Origin: Rhizobiaceae bacterium
Lineage (GTDB): Bacteria; Pseudomonadota; Alphaproteobacteria; Rhizobiales; Rhizobiaceae
Reading direction: 5' to 3'
Assembly: GCA_014380965.1 (NCBI GenBank)
Contig: JACMIV010000144.1
Coordinates: 1 to 9,284 of the forward strand
Length of the DNA stretch: 9,284 bases
The notes beneath the pieces were generated by a model, which saw only the letters and a program-made list of their open reading frames with translations, was not told the origin of the DNA and ran no database searches. Both the position numbers and the translations under genes were made by a program. Shown in pieces: positions 1 to 6,154 of this stretch (the first letter of the stretch is position 1; each line of letters begins with the position of its first letter).

Positions 1-816
1 GAAGCCGAACTGCGCCGTCGACCAGATCACGATCTCCTCGGCAAGGCGGGAGAGATGGACGGCGGCGATCGCGGCCATCGACAGGAATTCAAGCGCGAAA
101 TCCCGGTCGGACACCGAGTCCAGCGAATTGCGTGTCGGCTCGCGGAAGCCGAGCGCTCGTGCGGTCGCGAATCGGTCGATCGGAAAGCCGGTGCCCGCAA
201 GAGCCGCGGCGCCGAGCGGGCATTCGTCGAGCCGGGCGACCGCGTCGAGGCAGCGCGAGCGATCGCGGGCCGCCATCTCGACATAGGCGAGGCAGTGATG
301 GCCGAAGGTGACGGGCTGGGCGACCTGAAGGTGGGTGAAGCCGGGCATGACGGTGTCGGCATGCTCTTCTGCACGATCGAGAAGGGCGGCGATCAGTGAG
401 GAAAGCGCGTCGGCGGCACCGAGGAAGGCGCTTTTGACATGCATCCGGAAGTCGAGGGCGACCTGGTCGTTGCGCGAGCGCGCGGTGTGCAGCCGTCCGG
501 CGGCCGGCCCGATGATCTCGGCGAGCCGCGCCTCGACATTCATGTGGATGTCCTCGCGCGCGCGCGAAAACGTGAAGTGACCGGCGCGGATCTCCTCGCG
601 GATAAGGGCGAGGCCGCGGTGAATTTCGCCCGCATCCACAGCGCCGATGATGCCCTGTTCCGCCAGCATCGCGGCGTGCGCCATCGATCCGGCGATGTCC
701 TCCTCGAAGAGACGCTTGTCGAAATCGATCGAGGCGTTGATCTCTTCCATGATCGCGTCGGGTCGCGCGGCGAAGCGTCCGCCCCACATCTCGTTGCTCG
801 TGGGCGTCTCGGTCAT
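1..816 (-). CDS. argH: argininosuccinate lyase, N-terminal part (cut by window start)
   Basis: Cytoplasmic enzyme of the last step of arginine synthesis: argininosuccinate is split into arginine and fumarate. Reading leftward from an ATG at 816, the frame stays open for exactly 272 codons to base 1, about 58% of the usual ~460 residues. The N-terminus contains MWGGRF (residues 10-15). HTARSRNDQ lies at 110-118. [16 protein letters not shown] lies at 159-174, with T161 and H162 at the positions of the known catalytic Thr/His pair of this superfamily. The visible end reads [13 protein letters not shown]. The mobile loop with the catalytic Ser (GSSIMPQKKNP in the family) would lie just outside the window, so an intact active site cannot be confirmed. 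The start fits family N-termini; the second Met (residue 10) is less likely. Only 38 bp separate it from divergent tlpA, so the two promoter regions must overlap or lie in each other's coding DNA. Confidence 0.97.
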   Translation of the reverse strand, partial: MTETPTSNEMWGGRFAARPDAIMEEINASIDFDKRLFEEDIAGSMAHAAMLAEQGIIGAVDAGEIHRGLALIREEIRAGHFTFSRAREDIHMNVEARLAEIIGPAAGRLHTARSRNDQVALDFRMHVKSAFLGAADALSSLIAALLDRAEEHADTVMPGFTHLQVAQPVTFGHHCLAYVEMAARDRSRCLDAVARLDECPLGAAALAGTGFPIDRFATARALGFREPTRNSLDSVSDRDFALEFLSMAAIAAVHLSRLAEEIVIWSTAQFGF

Positions 817-854
817 CACTGTCTCGCTTGCGAATGAACTTGGAAAGGTCGTCG

Positions 855-1547
855 ATGTCGGATCAGGAAAGCTTGAGACCCGAGGGTCCGCAGCGTCGAA
901 CCATGCGGACCATCGTGGCCGCGGCGCTCGGGGCCGGCATCCTGGCGGGTGCGGGCGCGATATACGTGATGGAGACGGGCTCTGGCAATCGAACGGCCTT
1001 CGGCTCGCAAAGCTGCCCGGCGAATGCCGCCGTGACGGCGGCGGTGTCTAAGGCCGCCCGAGGCGAGGTTGCGGCGGTCGCGCCGCTCGACGAGCCCTTC
1101 GACGCCTCCGCGATCGCTTTCAAGGATGGCGACGAGCGCCCGACGACGCTCGCCGCCTTCGCCGGCAAGACGCTCCTCGTCAATCTCTGGGCGACCTGGT
1201 GCGTGCCCTGCCGCGCCGAAATGCCGGCGCTCGACGCCTTGGAGCGCCAGGAGGGCGGCGCGGATTTCGCGGTCATCCCGATCAGCGTCGACATCGGCGA
1301 TCCCGAAAAGCCGAAGGCGTTCTATGCCGAAACCGGACTCACCGCCCTGCCCTTCTTCCGCGACGAGACGATGGCGGTCTTCAACGACCTGAAGGCCAAG
1401 GGAGTGACGATCGGCCTGCCCGTCAGCCTCCTCGTCGACGCATCAGGTTGCGCTCGGGCGGTGCTGACGGGACCTGCGGAATGGGCCAGCCCAGATGCGG
1501 TGAGGCTTATCGAGGCGGTGAGGGAAGCGTCTTTGCCAAATAAATGA
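855..1547 (+). CDS. tlpA: TlpA-type membrane-anchored thiol:disulfide interchange protein
   Basis: A 230-residue thioredoxin-fold protein facing the periplasm. A short basic N-terminus (RRTMR, 14-18) precedes one membrane segment at about 18-39, which serves as an uncleaved anchor. The thioredoxin domain carries WATWCVPC with active-site Cys116 and Cys119, and the expected cis-proline at 189 (GLPVS). Two further cysteines, Cys54 (QSCPAN) and Cys199 (SGCAR), match the arrangement of the structural disulfide known in Bradyrhizobium TlpA. In that family the protein is a reductase for copper-centre assembly of cytochrome aa3 oxidase (CoxB and a Sco partner); transferring that role here is inference. 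The ATG at 855 is chosen because GGAAAGG at 842-848 sits six bases upstream. In-frame TTG 828 and ATG 834 would place that ribosome site inside the gene. The last codons overlap the proposed vapBC promoter. Another TlpA/ResA-like reductant role is possible. Confidence 0.9.
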   Translation: MSDQESLRPEGPQRRTMRTIVAAALGAGILAGAGAIYVMETGSGNRTAFGSQSCPANAAVTAAVSKAARGEVAAVAPLDEPFDASAIAFKDGDERPTTLAAFAGKTLLVNLWATWCVPCRAEMPALDALERQEGGADFAVIPISVDIGDPEKPKAFYAETGLTALPFFRDETMAVFNDLKAKGVTIGLPVSLLVDASGCARAVLTGPAEWASPDAVRLIEAVREASLPNK

Positions 1548-1561
1548 AATTTGTATATACT
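1533..1561 (+). promoter_or_regulatory. predicted sigma-70-type promoter of vapBC
   Basis: TTGCCA at 1533-1538 (five of six consensus bases) is followed, after exactly 17 bases, by TATACT at 1556-1561 (five of six). The -35 box lies within the last codons of tlpA, whose stop is at 1545-1547. Transcription would begin near 1567-1569, giving a leader of about 25 bases before the vapB ATG at 1594. The match is good for GC-rich DNA, but the start site is unproven. Confidence 0.55.
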
Positions 1562-1574
1562 GAGTTCATATACA
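1552..1574. promoter_or_regulatory. predicted VapB/VapBC operator (inverted repeat)
   Basis: Perfect 7-bp inverted repeat TGTATAT-N9-ATATACA, with half-site centres 16 bp apart. It covers the predicted -10 box and transcription start of vapBC. VapB antitoxins with AbrB-type DNA-binding domains, alone or with VapC, are known to bind AT-rich palindromes over their own promoter and repress it. The position and symmetry fit such autoregulation. Binding itself is inferred. Confidence 0.55.
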
Positions 1575-1593
1575 CACTGGGGCGAGTGGTTTC

Positions 1594-1815
1594 ATGAAGC
1601 GAACGACGCTTTTCAGGTCCAATCAGACGCAGGCCGTTCGGCTTCCCAAGGAGGTTGCGTTTCCCGATGGCGTGCGTGAAGTCGTCATACTGCGTGACGG
1701 CAATCGGAGAGTCATAGTGCCGGCCGAGGGGCTGTGGGATGAGTTTTTCGACTCACCCGGCGTGGATTTTCCGGATGTGGAGCCGCTGCAGTTTGAAGAG
1801 CGAGAAGAGCTTTGA
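1594..1815 (+). CDS. vapB: type II antitoxin, VapB/VagC family
   Basis: A 73-residue protein with the typical VapB layout. An N-terminal AbrB/SpoVT-type swapped-hairpin DNA-binding half (residues about 3-45) contains the family signature SNQTQAVRLPKEVAFP at 9-24 and the strand EVVILRDGNRRVIVP. An acidic, probably flexible C-terminal tail (about 46-73, ending FEEREEL) would wrap round VapC and block its active site. Length is normal for the family. The ATG at 1594 follows a purine-rich GGGGCGAGTGG (1579-1589). Its TGA stop (1813-1815) overlaps the likely vapC start, so the two are translationally coupled. Base composition is visibly less GC-rich than in neighbouring genes, which suggests acquisition by transfer. 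It should neutralise VapC and repress its own operon. Confidence 0.93.
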   Translation: MKRTTLFRSNQTQAVRLPKEVAFPDGVREVVILRDGNRRVIVPAEGLWDEFFDSPGVDFPDVEPLQFEEREEL

Positions 1816-2210
1816 GGCTTCGCTACATGCTCGACAGCAGTTTTTGCATCCGGTTGATCAGAAAACGACCGGAGGATTTGCGGCAACGGTTCAATGAAGA
1901 AGCAGCAATGCTCTGCCTGTCGACCGTCGTTCTGCACGAGTTATTGTTTGGAGCCGAGAAATCGGCGCGGCCTGCCGAAAACCGAACAGAGGTCGAGAGG
2001 ATCACGTCCCGGATCGTCGTTCTGCCGTTCGACGAGAATGCCGCTGCTCACTCTGCAGAAATCAGGGCGGCGCTTCATCGCATTGGGATGACGATTGGCG
2101 CAATGGATACGCTGATCGCAGGCCACGCCAGAAGCCTAGGCCTGATCGTCGTGACGGGCAATCTCCGCGAGTTTAAACGGGTCGACGGCCTGCGCAGCGA
2201 AGACTGGTAG
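1812..2210 (+). CDS. vapC: type II toxin, VapC PIN-domain ribonuclease
   Basis: A 132-residue PIN-domain protein of the VapC class that cleaves RNA (tRNA or rRNA in characterised members; the target here is unknown). The acidic Mg2+-binding residues are present: Asp8 in YMLDSS (usually MLDTN), Glu43 in VLHELLFGAEKS, and Asp99 in GAMDTLIAGHA. The C-terminal motif reads VVTGNLREFKRV (113-124), where relatives usually have TNN. The toxin therefore looks intact. The chosen start is TTG 1812, whose bases overlap the vapB stop; MRLRYMLD then matches family N-termini. ATG 1827, preceded by GAGG at 1814-1817, is a real alternative giving a protein five residues shorter. The gene ends 18 bp before the convergent response regulator gene. 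Confidence 0.95.
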   Translation: MRLRYMLDSSFCIRLIRKRPEDLRQRFNEEAAMLCLSTVVLHELLFGAEKSARPAENRTEVERITSRIVVLPFDENAAAHSAEIRAALHRIGMTIGAMDTLIAGHARSLGLIVVTGNLREFKRVDGLRSEDW

Positions 2211-2228
2211 AGCGCTCCGGCGCGGCGG

Positions 2229-2639
2229 TCAGCCGTAGCGCCGCGCCATCTCGTCCGGCATTCCCGTCTCGACGCCGCGCGCAAGCGCCCGCGTCACGGC
2301 CGCCCGGATCTTCGTGATCGTGAACGGCTTGTCGACGACCCCCGCGACGATGCGCATGAGGTCCTCGGCAGCTTCGCGCTGCTCGGCATATCCGGTCATC
2401 AGGAGGATCGTCAGATCGGGCCATTCGCCATGCACGGCGTGGGCGAGTTCGATGCCCGTCATCGCCGGCATGCGGATGTCGGAGAGGAGGAGATCGAAAT
2501 CGCCATCGGCCTCGACGAGCCGTTCCAGCGCATACTCTCCGTCTTCGACGGCGACCACTTGGTGCCCCTCCATGCGAAGGGCGCGGGTCACCAGAAGTCT
2601 GACGCCGTCGTCGTCCTCTGCCACCAGGATCTTGGCCAT
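2229..2639 (-). CDS. single-domain response regulator, CpdR-like
   Basis: A 136-residue stand-alone receiver domain with no output domain. The acidic pocket is AEDDD (7-11), the phospho-acceptor is Asp54 in LLSDIRMP, the switch residues are Thr82 and Tyr84 in LLMTGYAEQRE, and the conserved Lys is 104 in VVDKPFT. The pattern MAKILVAEDD...MTGYAEQRE...KPFT closely resembles CpdR of alphaproteobacteria. There the unphosphorylated protein primes ClpXP for degradation of cell-cycle factors, and phosphate comes from CckA through ChpT. A tail of about 15 residues (RGVETGMPDEMARRYG) extends beyond the receiver fold. ATG 2639 is chosen because MAKILVAED is the normal beginning and GAGG stands eight bases upstream. 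An in-frame ATG at 2726 would add 29 atypical residues. Assignment to CpdR rather than another small receiver is inference from similarity. Confidence 0.9.
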   Translation of the reverse strand: MAKILVAEDDDGVRLLVTRALRMEGHQVVAVEDGEYALERLVEADGDFDLLLSDIRMPAMTGIELAHAVHGEWPDLTILLMTGYAEQREAAEDLMRIVAGVVDKPFTITKIRAAVTRALARGVETGMPDEMARRYG

Positions 2640-2743
2640 GGGTCGGTCCTCGTCTCGGTCGCGCCTTGGTCGGCTGCCGGTGGCGAGGCGGAACTGGCCC
2701 AACCAATGCTCCGCTCTGGCAGGCAAGACTTGCGCGAAGCTGA

Positions 2744-2764
2744 CGCGCGGAGGCCTTCCGCGCG
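2744..2764 (-). terminator. GC-rich hairpin downstream of hpt, possible weak terminator
   Basis: CGCGCGGA and TCCGCGCG form a perfect 8-bp stem around the 5-base loop GGCCT. It lies 66 bases beyond the hpt stop on the minus strand, in the 190-bp gap before the CpdR-like gene. No T-run follows on that strand, so a classical intrinsic terminator is not supported. It may be a transcript-stabilising structure or chance in GC-rich DNA. I found no convincing promoter in the rest of the gap. Confidence 0.25.
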
Positions 2765-2829
2765 CGTTCGAAGCGCGAGATTAGGTTCGCATGGCTTAAC
2801 AAATCGGCAAACGCGCTCGCTTCGGCTCC

Positions 2830-3366
2830 TCACTCCACCACGCGGCCGACGAAGGGAAGCTCGCGGAACGCATGGCCGACATCCATCCCATAGCCGACGA
2901 CGAAGTGGTCCGGGCAATCGAAGCCGACATAATCGGCCTCGATCTCGGCCTTGCGCCGCATCCGCTTGTCGAGAAGGACGGCGATCTCGACACCCGCCGC
3001 GCCCCGCGAGCGCATGAGATCACGCGCGAACTTGATGGTGCGGCCGGATTCGAGGATGTCGTCGATCATGAGCACGGTCCGGCCGGAGACGTCGGTCTCG
3101 ACGTCGCGCAGCACGCGGACCTCGCCGCCGGACGTTCCCGCGCCGTAGCTCGACAGCGAAATGAACTCGACCTCCGGCGCGACGCCGGCACGGTGCAGCG
3201 CTCGGATGAGATCGGCGGCGAAGACGAAGGAGCCCTTGAGGACGGCGACGACGAGAAGGTCGCCTGTGCTCTTCGCGGCAATCTCGCCGGCGAGGCGCTC
3301 GACCTCCGACGCGATCGCCTCGGCGGGATAAAGCGTCTCGATCTGTCGGTCGCGTACGACGATCAT
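2830..3366 (-). CDS. hpt: hypoxanthine phosphoribosyltransferase
   Basis: A 178-residue cytoplasmic purine-salvage enzyme that joins hypoxanthine (and usually guanine) to PRPP, giving IMP or GMP and pyrophosphate. VLKGSFVF (42-49) is the pyrophosphate-binding loop. SLSSYGAGTSGG (70-81) is the flexible active-site loop. VLMIDDILESGRT (98-110), with Asp102-Asp103, is the PRPP signature, and DHFVVGYGMDVGHAFRELPFVG (from 153) is the base-binding C-terminal region. Length is normal. The start is ATG 3366, beginning MIVVRDRQIE. No Shine-Dalgarno sequence precedes it (the upstream bases are pyrimidine-rich), but the stop codon of the upstream DUF3426-like gene ends only 10 bases before, so translation is probably coupled to that gene. 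A 244-residue extension of the frame to 3564 would overlap the upstream gene and looks unlike protein. Confidence 0.95.
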   Translation of the reverse strand: MIVVRDRQIETLYPAEAIASEVERLAGEIAAKSTGDLLVVAVLKGSFVFAADLIRALHRAGVAPEVEFISLSSYGAGTSGGEVRVLRDVETDVSGRTVLMIDDILESGRTIKFARDLMRSRGAAGVEIAVLLDKRMRRKAEIEADYVGFDCPDHFVVGYGMDVGHAFRELPFVGRVVE

Positions 3367-3376
3367 GAGGAGAGGA

Positions 3377-4246
3377 TCATGGAAGAGGCTTCTCGTTCGA
3401 AAGCTTGGCGGAAGACGGCCGCGCCGCGGGGTAAGCTTCACCCGGTTCGACCTCCAAGACCGCAAGCGGCGGGATCGTGTCGACGAAGGCGACGCTGACG
3501 TCCCCTTCGGTACCGACAGGAACGGCCACGGCCGAGTGAAAGCGCAGCGTTTCACCATTTGCAAGTGTCCGCGAGCCTATGCCGAGCGCGCGGAGCGTCG
3601 TCGTGCCCGCTGCATCGAGGAGAGCGATGCGGAGCGGCGGGAGCGGCGCATCCTCCCCGGAGACGTTCCGGACAGCGCCTTCGACCTGCAGCACCTCGCC
3701 GCGACCGCGCGGCGAGATACCGGCTTCGAGATTCTCGATGACGAAGCCGACTTGGCTGGCGCCTGCCGAGGCGCGCGCCGGCACGGCCGCGTCCATGCCG
3801 ATCAGCATGGCGGCAGGAATGATAAGGGAGAGAACCAGAAGGCCAAGGCCCGCCAGCCGGCCGCCGGCGGGGATCGAGCCCGCTGTGTCGCGTAGGAAGA
3901 TCGACAGACTGTCCGACCGGCTGCGTAGAGCCGCTCTCCTCGCTCCGCGCGGGGCTCGCTGGAAGAAGAGATCGTGATCGCCGCCGCCGCGCGACGGCGA
4001 CGATCCTCTCCGGCCGAAGACAGAGCCTTCGTCTGCGGATGCACGTCCGGCCGCTCCGACATCCGGCACCCGCGCCAGCGGTGCCGGGTCGTCCGAAGCG
4101 AAGATGACCGGCGCGCTCGCCGCCCGCTCCACCGCAGATTTCATGCGCTGGACGCGCGCAACGACGACCGCCTCGCCGTCGATCACGATCCCGGCGCTCC
4201 GGCGCTGCAAGGCGGAGGGTGCAGTCCCTTCCCGAGACGTCGTCAT
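3377..4246 (-). CDS. DUF3426-like single-pass membrane protein without a zinc ribbon
   Basis: A 289-residue protein of unknown function. Residues 1-130 are low in complexity, basic and probably disordered, rich in Arg, Ser, Ala and Gly. One membrane segment follows at about 131-151 (AGLGLLVLSLIIPAAMLIG). The C-terminal part, about 164-265, alternates short hydrophobic strands with turns (VLQVEGAVRNVSGEDAPLPP, then LRIALLDAAG, then LANGETLRFHS), the look of DUF3426 domains. In alphaproteobacteria such proteins often carry an N-terminal MJ0042-type zinc ribbon and sit beside ftsE. This copy has no cysteine at all, so no zinc ribbon can form. The start is ATG 4246, with GAAGGAAG nine bases upstream (4256-4263). 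It is divergent from ftsE and just upstream of hpt. The DUF3426 assignment rests on general pattern and context. The frame is real coding by its length, ribosome site, membrane segment and coupling to hpt. Confidence 0.65.
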   Translation of the reverse strand: MTTSREGTAPSALQRRSAGIVIDGEAVVVARVQRMKSAVERAASAPVIFASDDPAPLARVPDVGAAGRASADEGSVFGRRGSSPSRGGGDHDLFFQRAPRGARRAALRSRSDSLSIFLRDTAGSIPAGGRLAGLGLLVLSLIIPAAMLIGMDAAVPARASAGASQVGFVIENLEAGISPRGRGEVLQVEGAVRNVSGEDAPLPPLRIALLDAAGTTTLRALGIGSRTLANGETLRFHSAVAVPVGTEGDVSVAFVDTIPPLAVLEVEPGEAYPAARPSSAKLSNEKPLP

Positions 4247-4287
4247 CGCACGATGCTTCCTTCTGGCTGTTCAGAAAGGAGTAAGGA

Positions 4288-4298
4288 ATTATGGTTAA
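4288..4298 (-). promoter_or_regulatory. CtrA-type half-site TTAACCAT overlapping a possible -10 box
   Basis: On the minus strand TTAACCAT (4298 to 4291) is an exact copy of the 8-base motif associated with CtrA-bound promoters in Caulobacter. It runs into CATAAT (4293 to 4288), a five-of-six match to a -10 box, which would start transcription about 35 bases before the DUF3426-like ATG. No good -35 box stands at the right distance, as is common for activator-dependent promoters. The site is also about 130 bp upstream of the ftsE GTG, so it could influence either gene. Binding is not shown. Confidence 0.35.
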
Positions 4299-4406
4299 CG
4301 AAGGATGAAAGCGCTGTCGGGCGGTCGGCCGGTTCGGCTCGAAATGAACACAGTGCCCGGCTTGGTGTGGCCGGATGTGAGGCGCCCATCCGGCAACGGA
4401 AGCGCC

Positions 4407-4416
4407 GGAGGAGAGG
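4407..4416 (+). promoter_or_regulatory. ribosome binding site deciding the ftsE start
   Basis: The purine run GGAGGAGAGG ends eight bases before GTG 4425. This is the strongest Shine-Dalgarno match in the window and fixes the ftsE start at the GTG, not at the in-frame ATG 4305, which lies 120 bases further upstream. Confidence 0.8.
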
Positions 4417-4424
4417 CAGTCCGC

Positions 4425-5084
4425 GTGATCAGATTCGAGAATGTCGGCCTCAGATACGACATGGGTCCGGAAGTGCTTCGCGATCTCACCTTCGAGATCA
4501 AGCGGCAGTCATTCCAGTTCCTGACCGGCCCGTCGGGCGCGGGCAAGACGAGCCTCCTGCGGATGCTCTTCCTCGCGCTGAAGCCGACGCGCGGGCTCAT
4601 CACCGTGCTCGGCCGCGACGCCTCGACCCTGTCGCGCGGCGACCTTCCGGCGATCCGGCGGAGGATCGGCGTCGTCTTCCAGGATTTCCGCCTGCTCGAT
4701 CACATGACCACCTACGAGAACGTCGCGCTCCCTTTGCGCGTGCGCGGCAAGGAGGAGGCGAGCTACCGGCAGGACGTCGTCGACCTCATCAAATGGGTAG
4801 GGCTCGGCGAGCGCATGCACGCGCTTCCAGTCGTTCTTTCCGGCGGCGAGAAGCAGCGCGCGGCGATCGCCCGCGCGCTCATCGACCAGCCCGATATCCT
4901 GCTTGCGGACGAGCCGACCGGAAACGTCGATCCGCCGCTGGCGCGCCGCCTCCTGCGCCTCTTCATGGAGCTCAATCGCACCGGCACGGCCGTCATCATC
5001 GCGACCCACGACCTCGCTCTGATGGATCAGGTCGAGGCGCGCCGGCTCATCCTGGCGGACGGAAGGCTCGACATCTATGATTGA
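4425..5084 (+). CDS. ftsE: cell division ABC transporter ATP-binding protein FtsE
   Basis: The cytoplasmic ATPase of the FtsEX complex. With FtsX it links the FtsZ ring to activation of periplasmic peptidoglycan hydrolases at the division site. The 219-residue protein begins (M)IRFENVGLRYD, as FtsE proteins do. Walker A is GPSGAGKT (35-42), the Q-loop Gln is 86 in VVFQDFRLLDH, the ABC signature is LSGGEKQR (138-145), Walker B is ILLADE (158-163), followed by PTGNVDP, and the switch His is 195 (IATHD). All ATPase elements are intact. The GTG start at 4425 is set by the strong ribosome site and by FtsE length (about 220 residues); the longer frame from 4305 adds 40 residues of non-family sequence. 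It overlaps ftsX by 8 bp, showing coupled translation. Confidence 0.97.
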   Translation: MIRFENVGLRYDMGPEVLRDLTFEIKRQSFQFLTGPSGAGKTSLLRMLFLALKPTRGLITVLGRDASTLSRGDLPAIRRRIGVVFQDFRLLDHMTTYENVALPLRVRGKEEASYRQDVVDLIKWVGLGERMHALPVVLSGGEKQRAAIARALIDQPDILLADEPTGNVDPPLARRLLRLFMELNRTGTAVIIATHDLALMDQVEARRLILADGRLDIYD

Positions 5085-6066
5085 TCTCGCAGCCAGAGCT
5101 TCGAATCTTCGTCGCTCGGCAGTCCGGGCGATCGGACGGCGGAGAGGGGAACGGCCGACGCCGATCGTCCCACCGGGCAACGTCGCCGGCCGGGCGCTGA
5201 TGACCGTGATCGGCATCATGACCTTCCTCGCCAGCCTCACTTTCGGTGCCGTCACCCTCGTCTCCGACACCGCCTCGGTCTGGGAGAGCCAGATTTCGCG
5301 CGAGGTCACGGTACAGGTGCGGCCCGATGACGGGCTCGACATGGCAGAGGCCCTGGAGACCGTTCGAGCCATAGCGCTCGGCATGCAGGGGGTCACGTCC
5401 GCCGAAGTCATGAGCGACGAGGCGACGGGCCGGCTCCTCGAGCCGTGGCTCGGCGAGGGTTTGGATCTCGACGACCTGCCCGTCCCCCGCCTCGTCCTCG
5501 TCGCGATCGACGCCGGCGCCCCGCCCGATTTCATTGCCTTTCGGCAGGCGCTCGTCTCCGCCGTCCCGCAGGCGAGCCTCGATGATCACCGGGCCTGGGT
5601 CTCCCGGCTCGTCTCGATGGCGAATGCGACCGTCCTCGTCGGCGGCGCGATCCTCGCGCTGGTGATGATCGCGACGGTCCTCACGGTCGTCTTTGCGACG
5701 CGCGGTGCGATGTCGGGCAACCGCCACATCATCGAAGTCCTGCATTTCGTCGGCGCGCGGGCGGGCTTCATCGCCAACGAGTTCCAAGGCCATTTTCTCA
5801 GGCTCGGCCTCGCCGGCGCCATGGTCGGAGGCTCTGCCGCGCTGCTCGTCTTCATCGCCATGGGCGTCTGGACCCGCTCGAACCAGGCGACGCCCGAGGC
5901 CGACCAGATCAGCGCGCTGTTCGGGTCCTTCGAGATCGGCTGGAGCGGCTATGCGGGAGTGCTCGTCCTCATCGCCGTCGTCGGCGGACTGACCGCGCTG
6001 ACCTCGCGGCTGACGGTCAAGCGCCAACTCGCCGCGATCGACATGATTTCGCCCGTCGAAGCGTGA
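5077..6066 (+). CDS. ftsX: cell division protein FtsX, ABC permease
   Basis: The membrane partner of FtsE, 329 residues. After a basic cytoplasmic N-terminus come a first membrane segment at about 40-63, a periplasmic domain at about 64-180 that in this family contacts peptidoglycan hydrolases or their activators, then three more segments at about 186-208, 241-264 and 291-310. This four-helix layout with a large first loop is typical of FtsX. The stretch GNRHIIEVLHFVGARAGFIANEF (from 214) between segments 2 and 3 is the FtsX coupling region (the family has a conserved EI..LHLVGA-like pattern). ATG 5077 lies inside the end of ftsE, so the two are translated together. Sequence of the periplasmic loop varies widely between bacteria, so its partner here cannot be named. 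Confidence 0.95.
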   Translation: MIDLAARASNLRRSAVRAIGRRRGERPTPIVPPGNVAGRALMTVIGIMTFLASLTFGAVTLVSDTASVWESQISREVTVQVRPDDGLDMAEALETVRAIALGMQGVTSAEVMSDEATGRLLEPWLGEGLDLDDLPVPRLVLVAIDAGAPPDFIAFRQALVSAVPQASLDDHRAWVSRLVSMANATVLVGGAILALVMIATVLTVVFATRGAMSGNRHIIEVLHFVGARAGFIANEFQGHFLRLGLAGAMVGGSAALLVFIAMGVWTRSNQATPEADQISALFGSFEIGWSGYAGVLVLIAVVGGLTALTSRLTVKRQLAAIDMISPVEA

Positions 6067-6154
6067 ACGGCCGAGGGACCAAGTCGCAACGACGACTCGT
6101 TAACCCTTTGCGCCCACAATTTGCCTTCGCAGCAGGGAAACATACATCCAACCA

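Noticed and set aside
89..787. 232-codon minus-strand frame in the argH region
   Set aside because: It is the +1 frame of argH itself; the true frame is open to the window edge and encodes clear ArgH motifs.
2640..2726. N-terminal extension of the response regulator
   Set aside because: MAKILVAEDD is the normal receiver start and has a ribosome site; the extra 29 residues look like non-coding sequence.
4305..4424. Upstream ATG start for ftsE adding 40 residues
   Set aside because: The added residues do not resemble FtsE, and GTG 4425 has a strong ribosome site and gives the family N-terminus.
4509..6027. Long open frames on the minus strand across ftsE and ftsX (341 and 326 codons)
   Set aside because: They are antisense to well-recognised genes, are rich in Arg, Asp, Glu and Ala as expected of GC-rich shadow frames, and show no family motifs.
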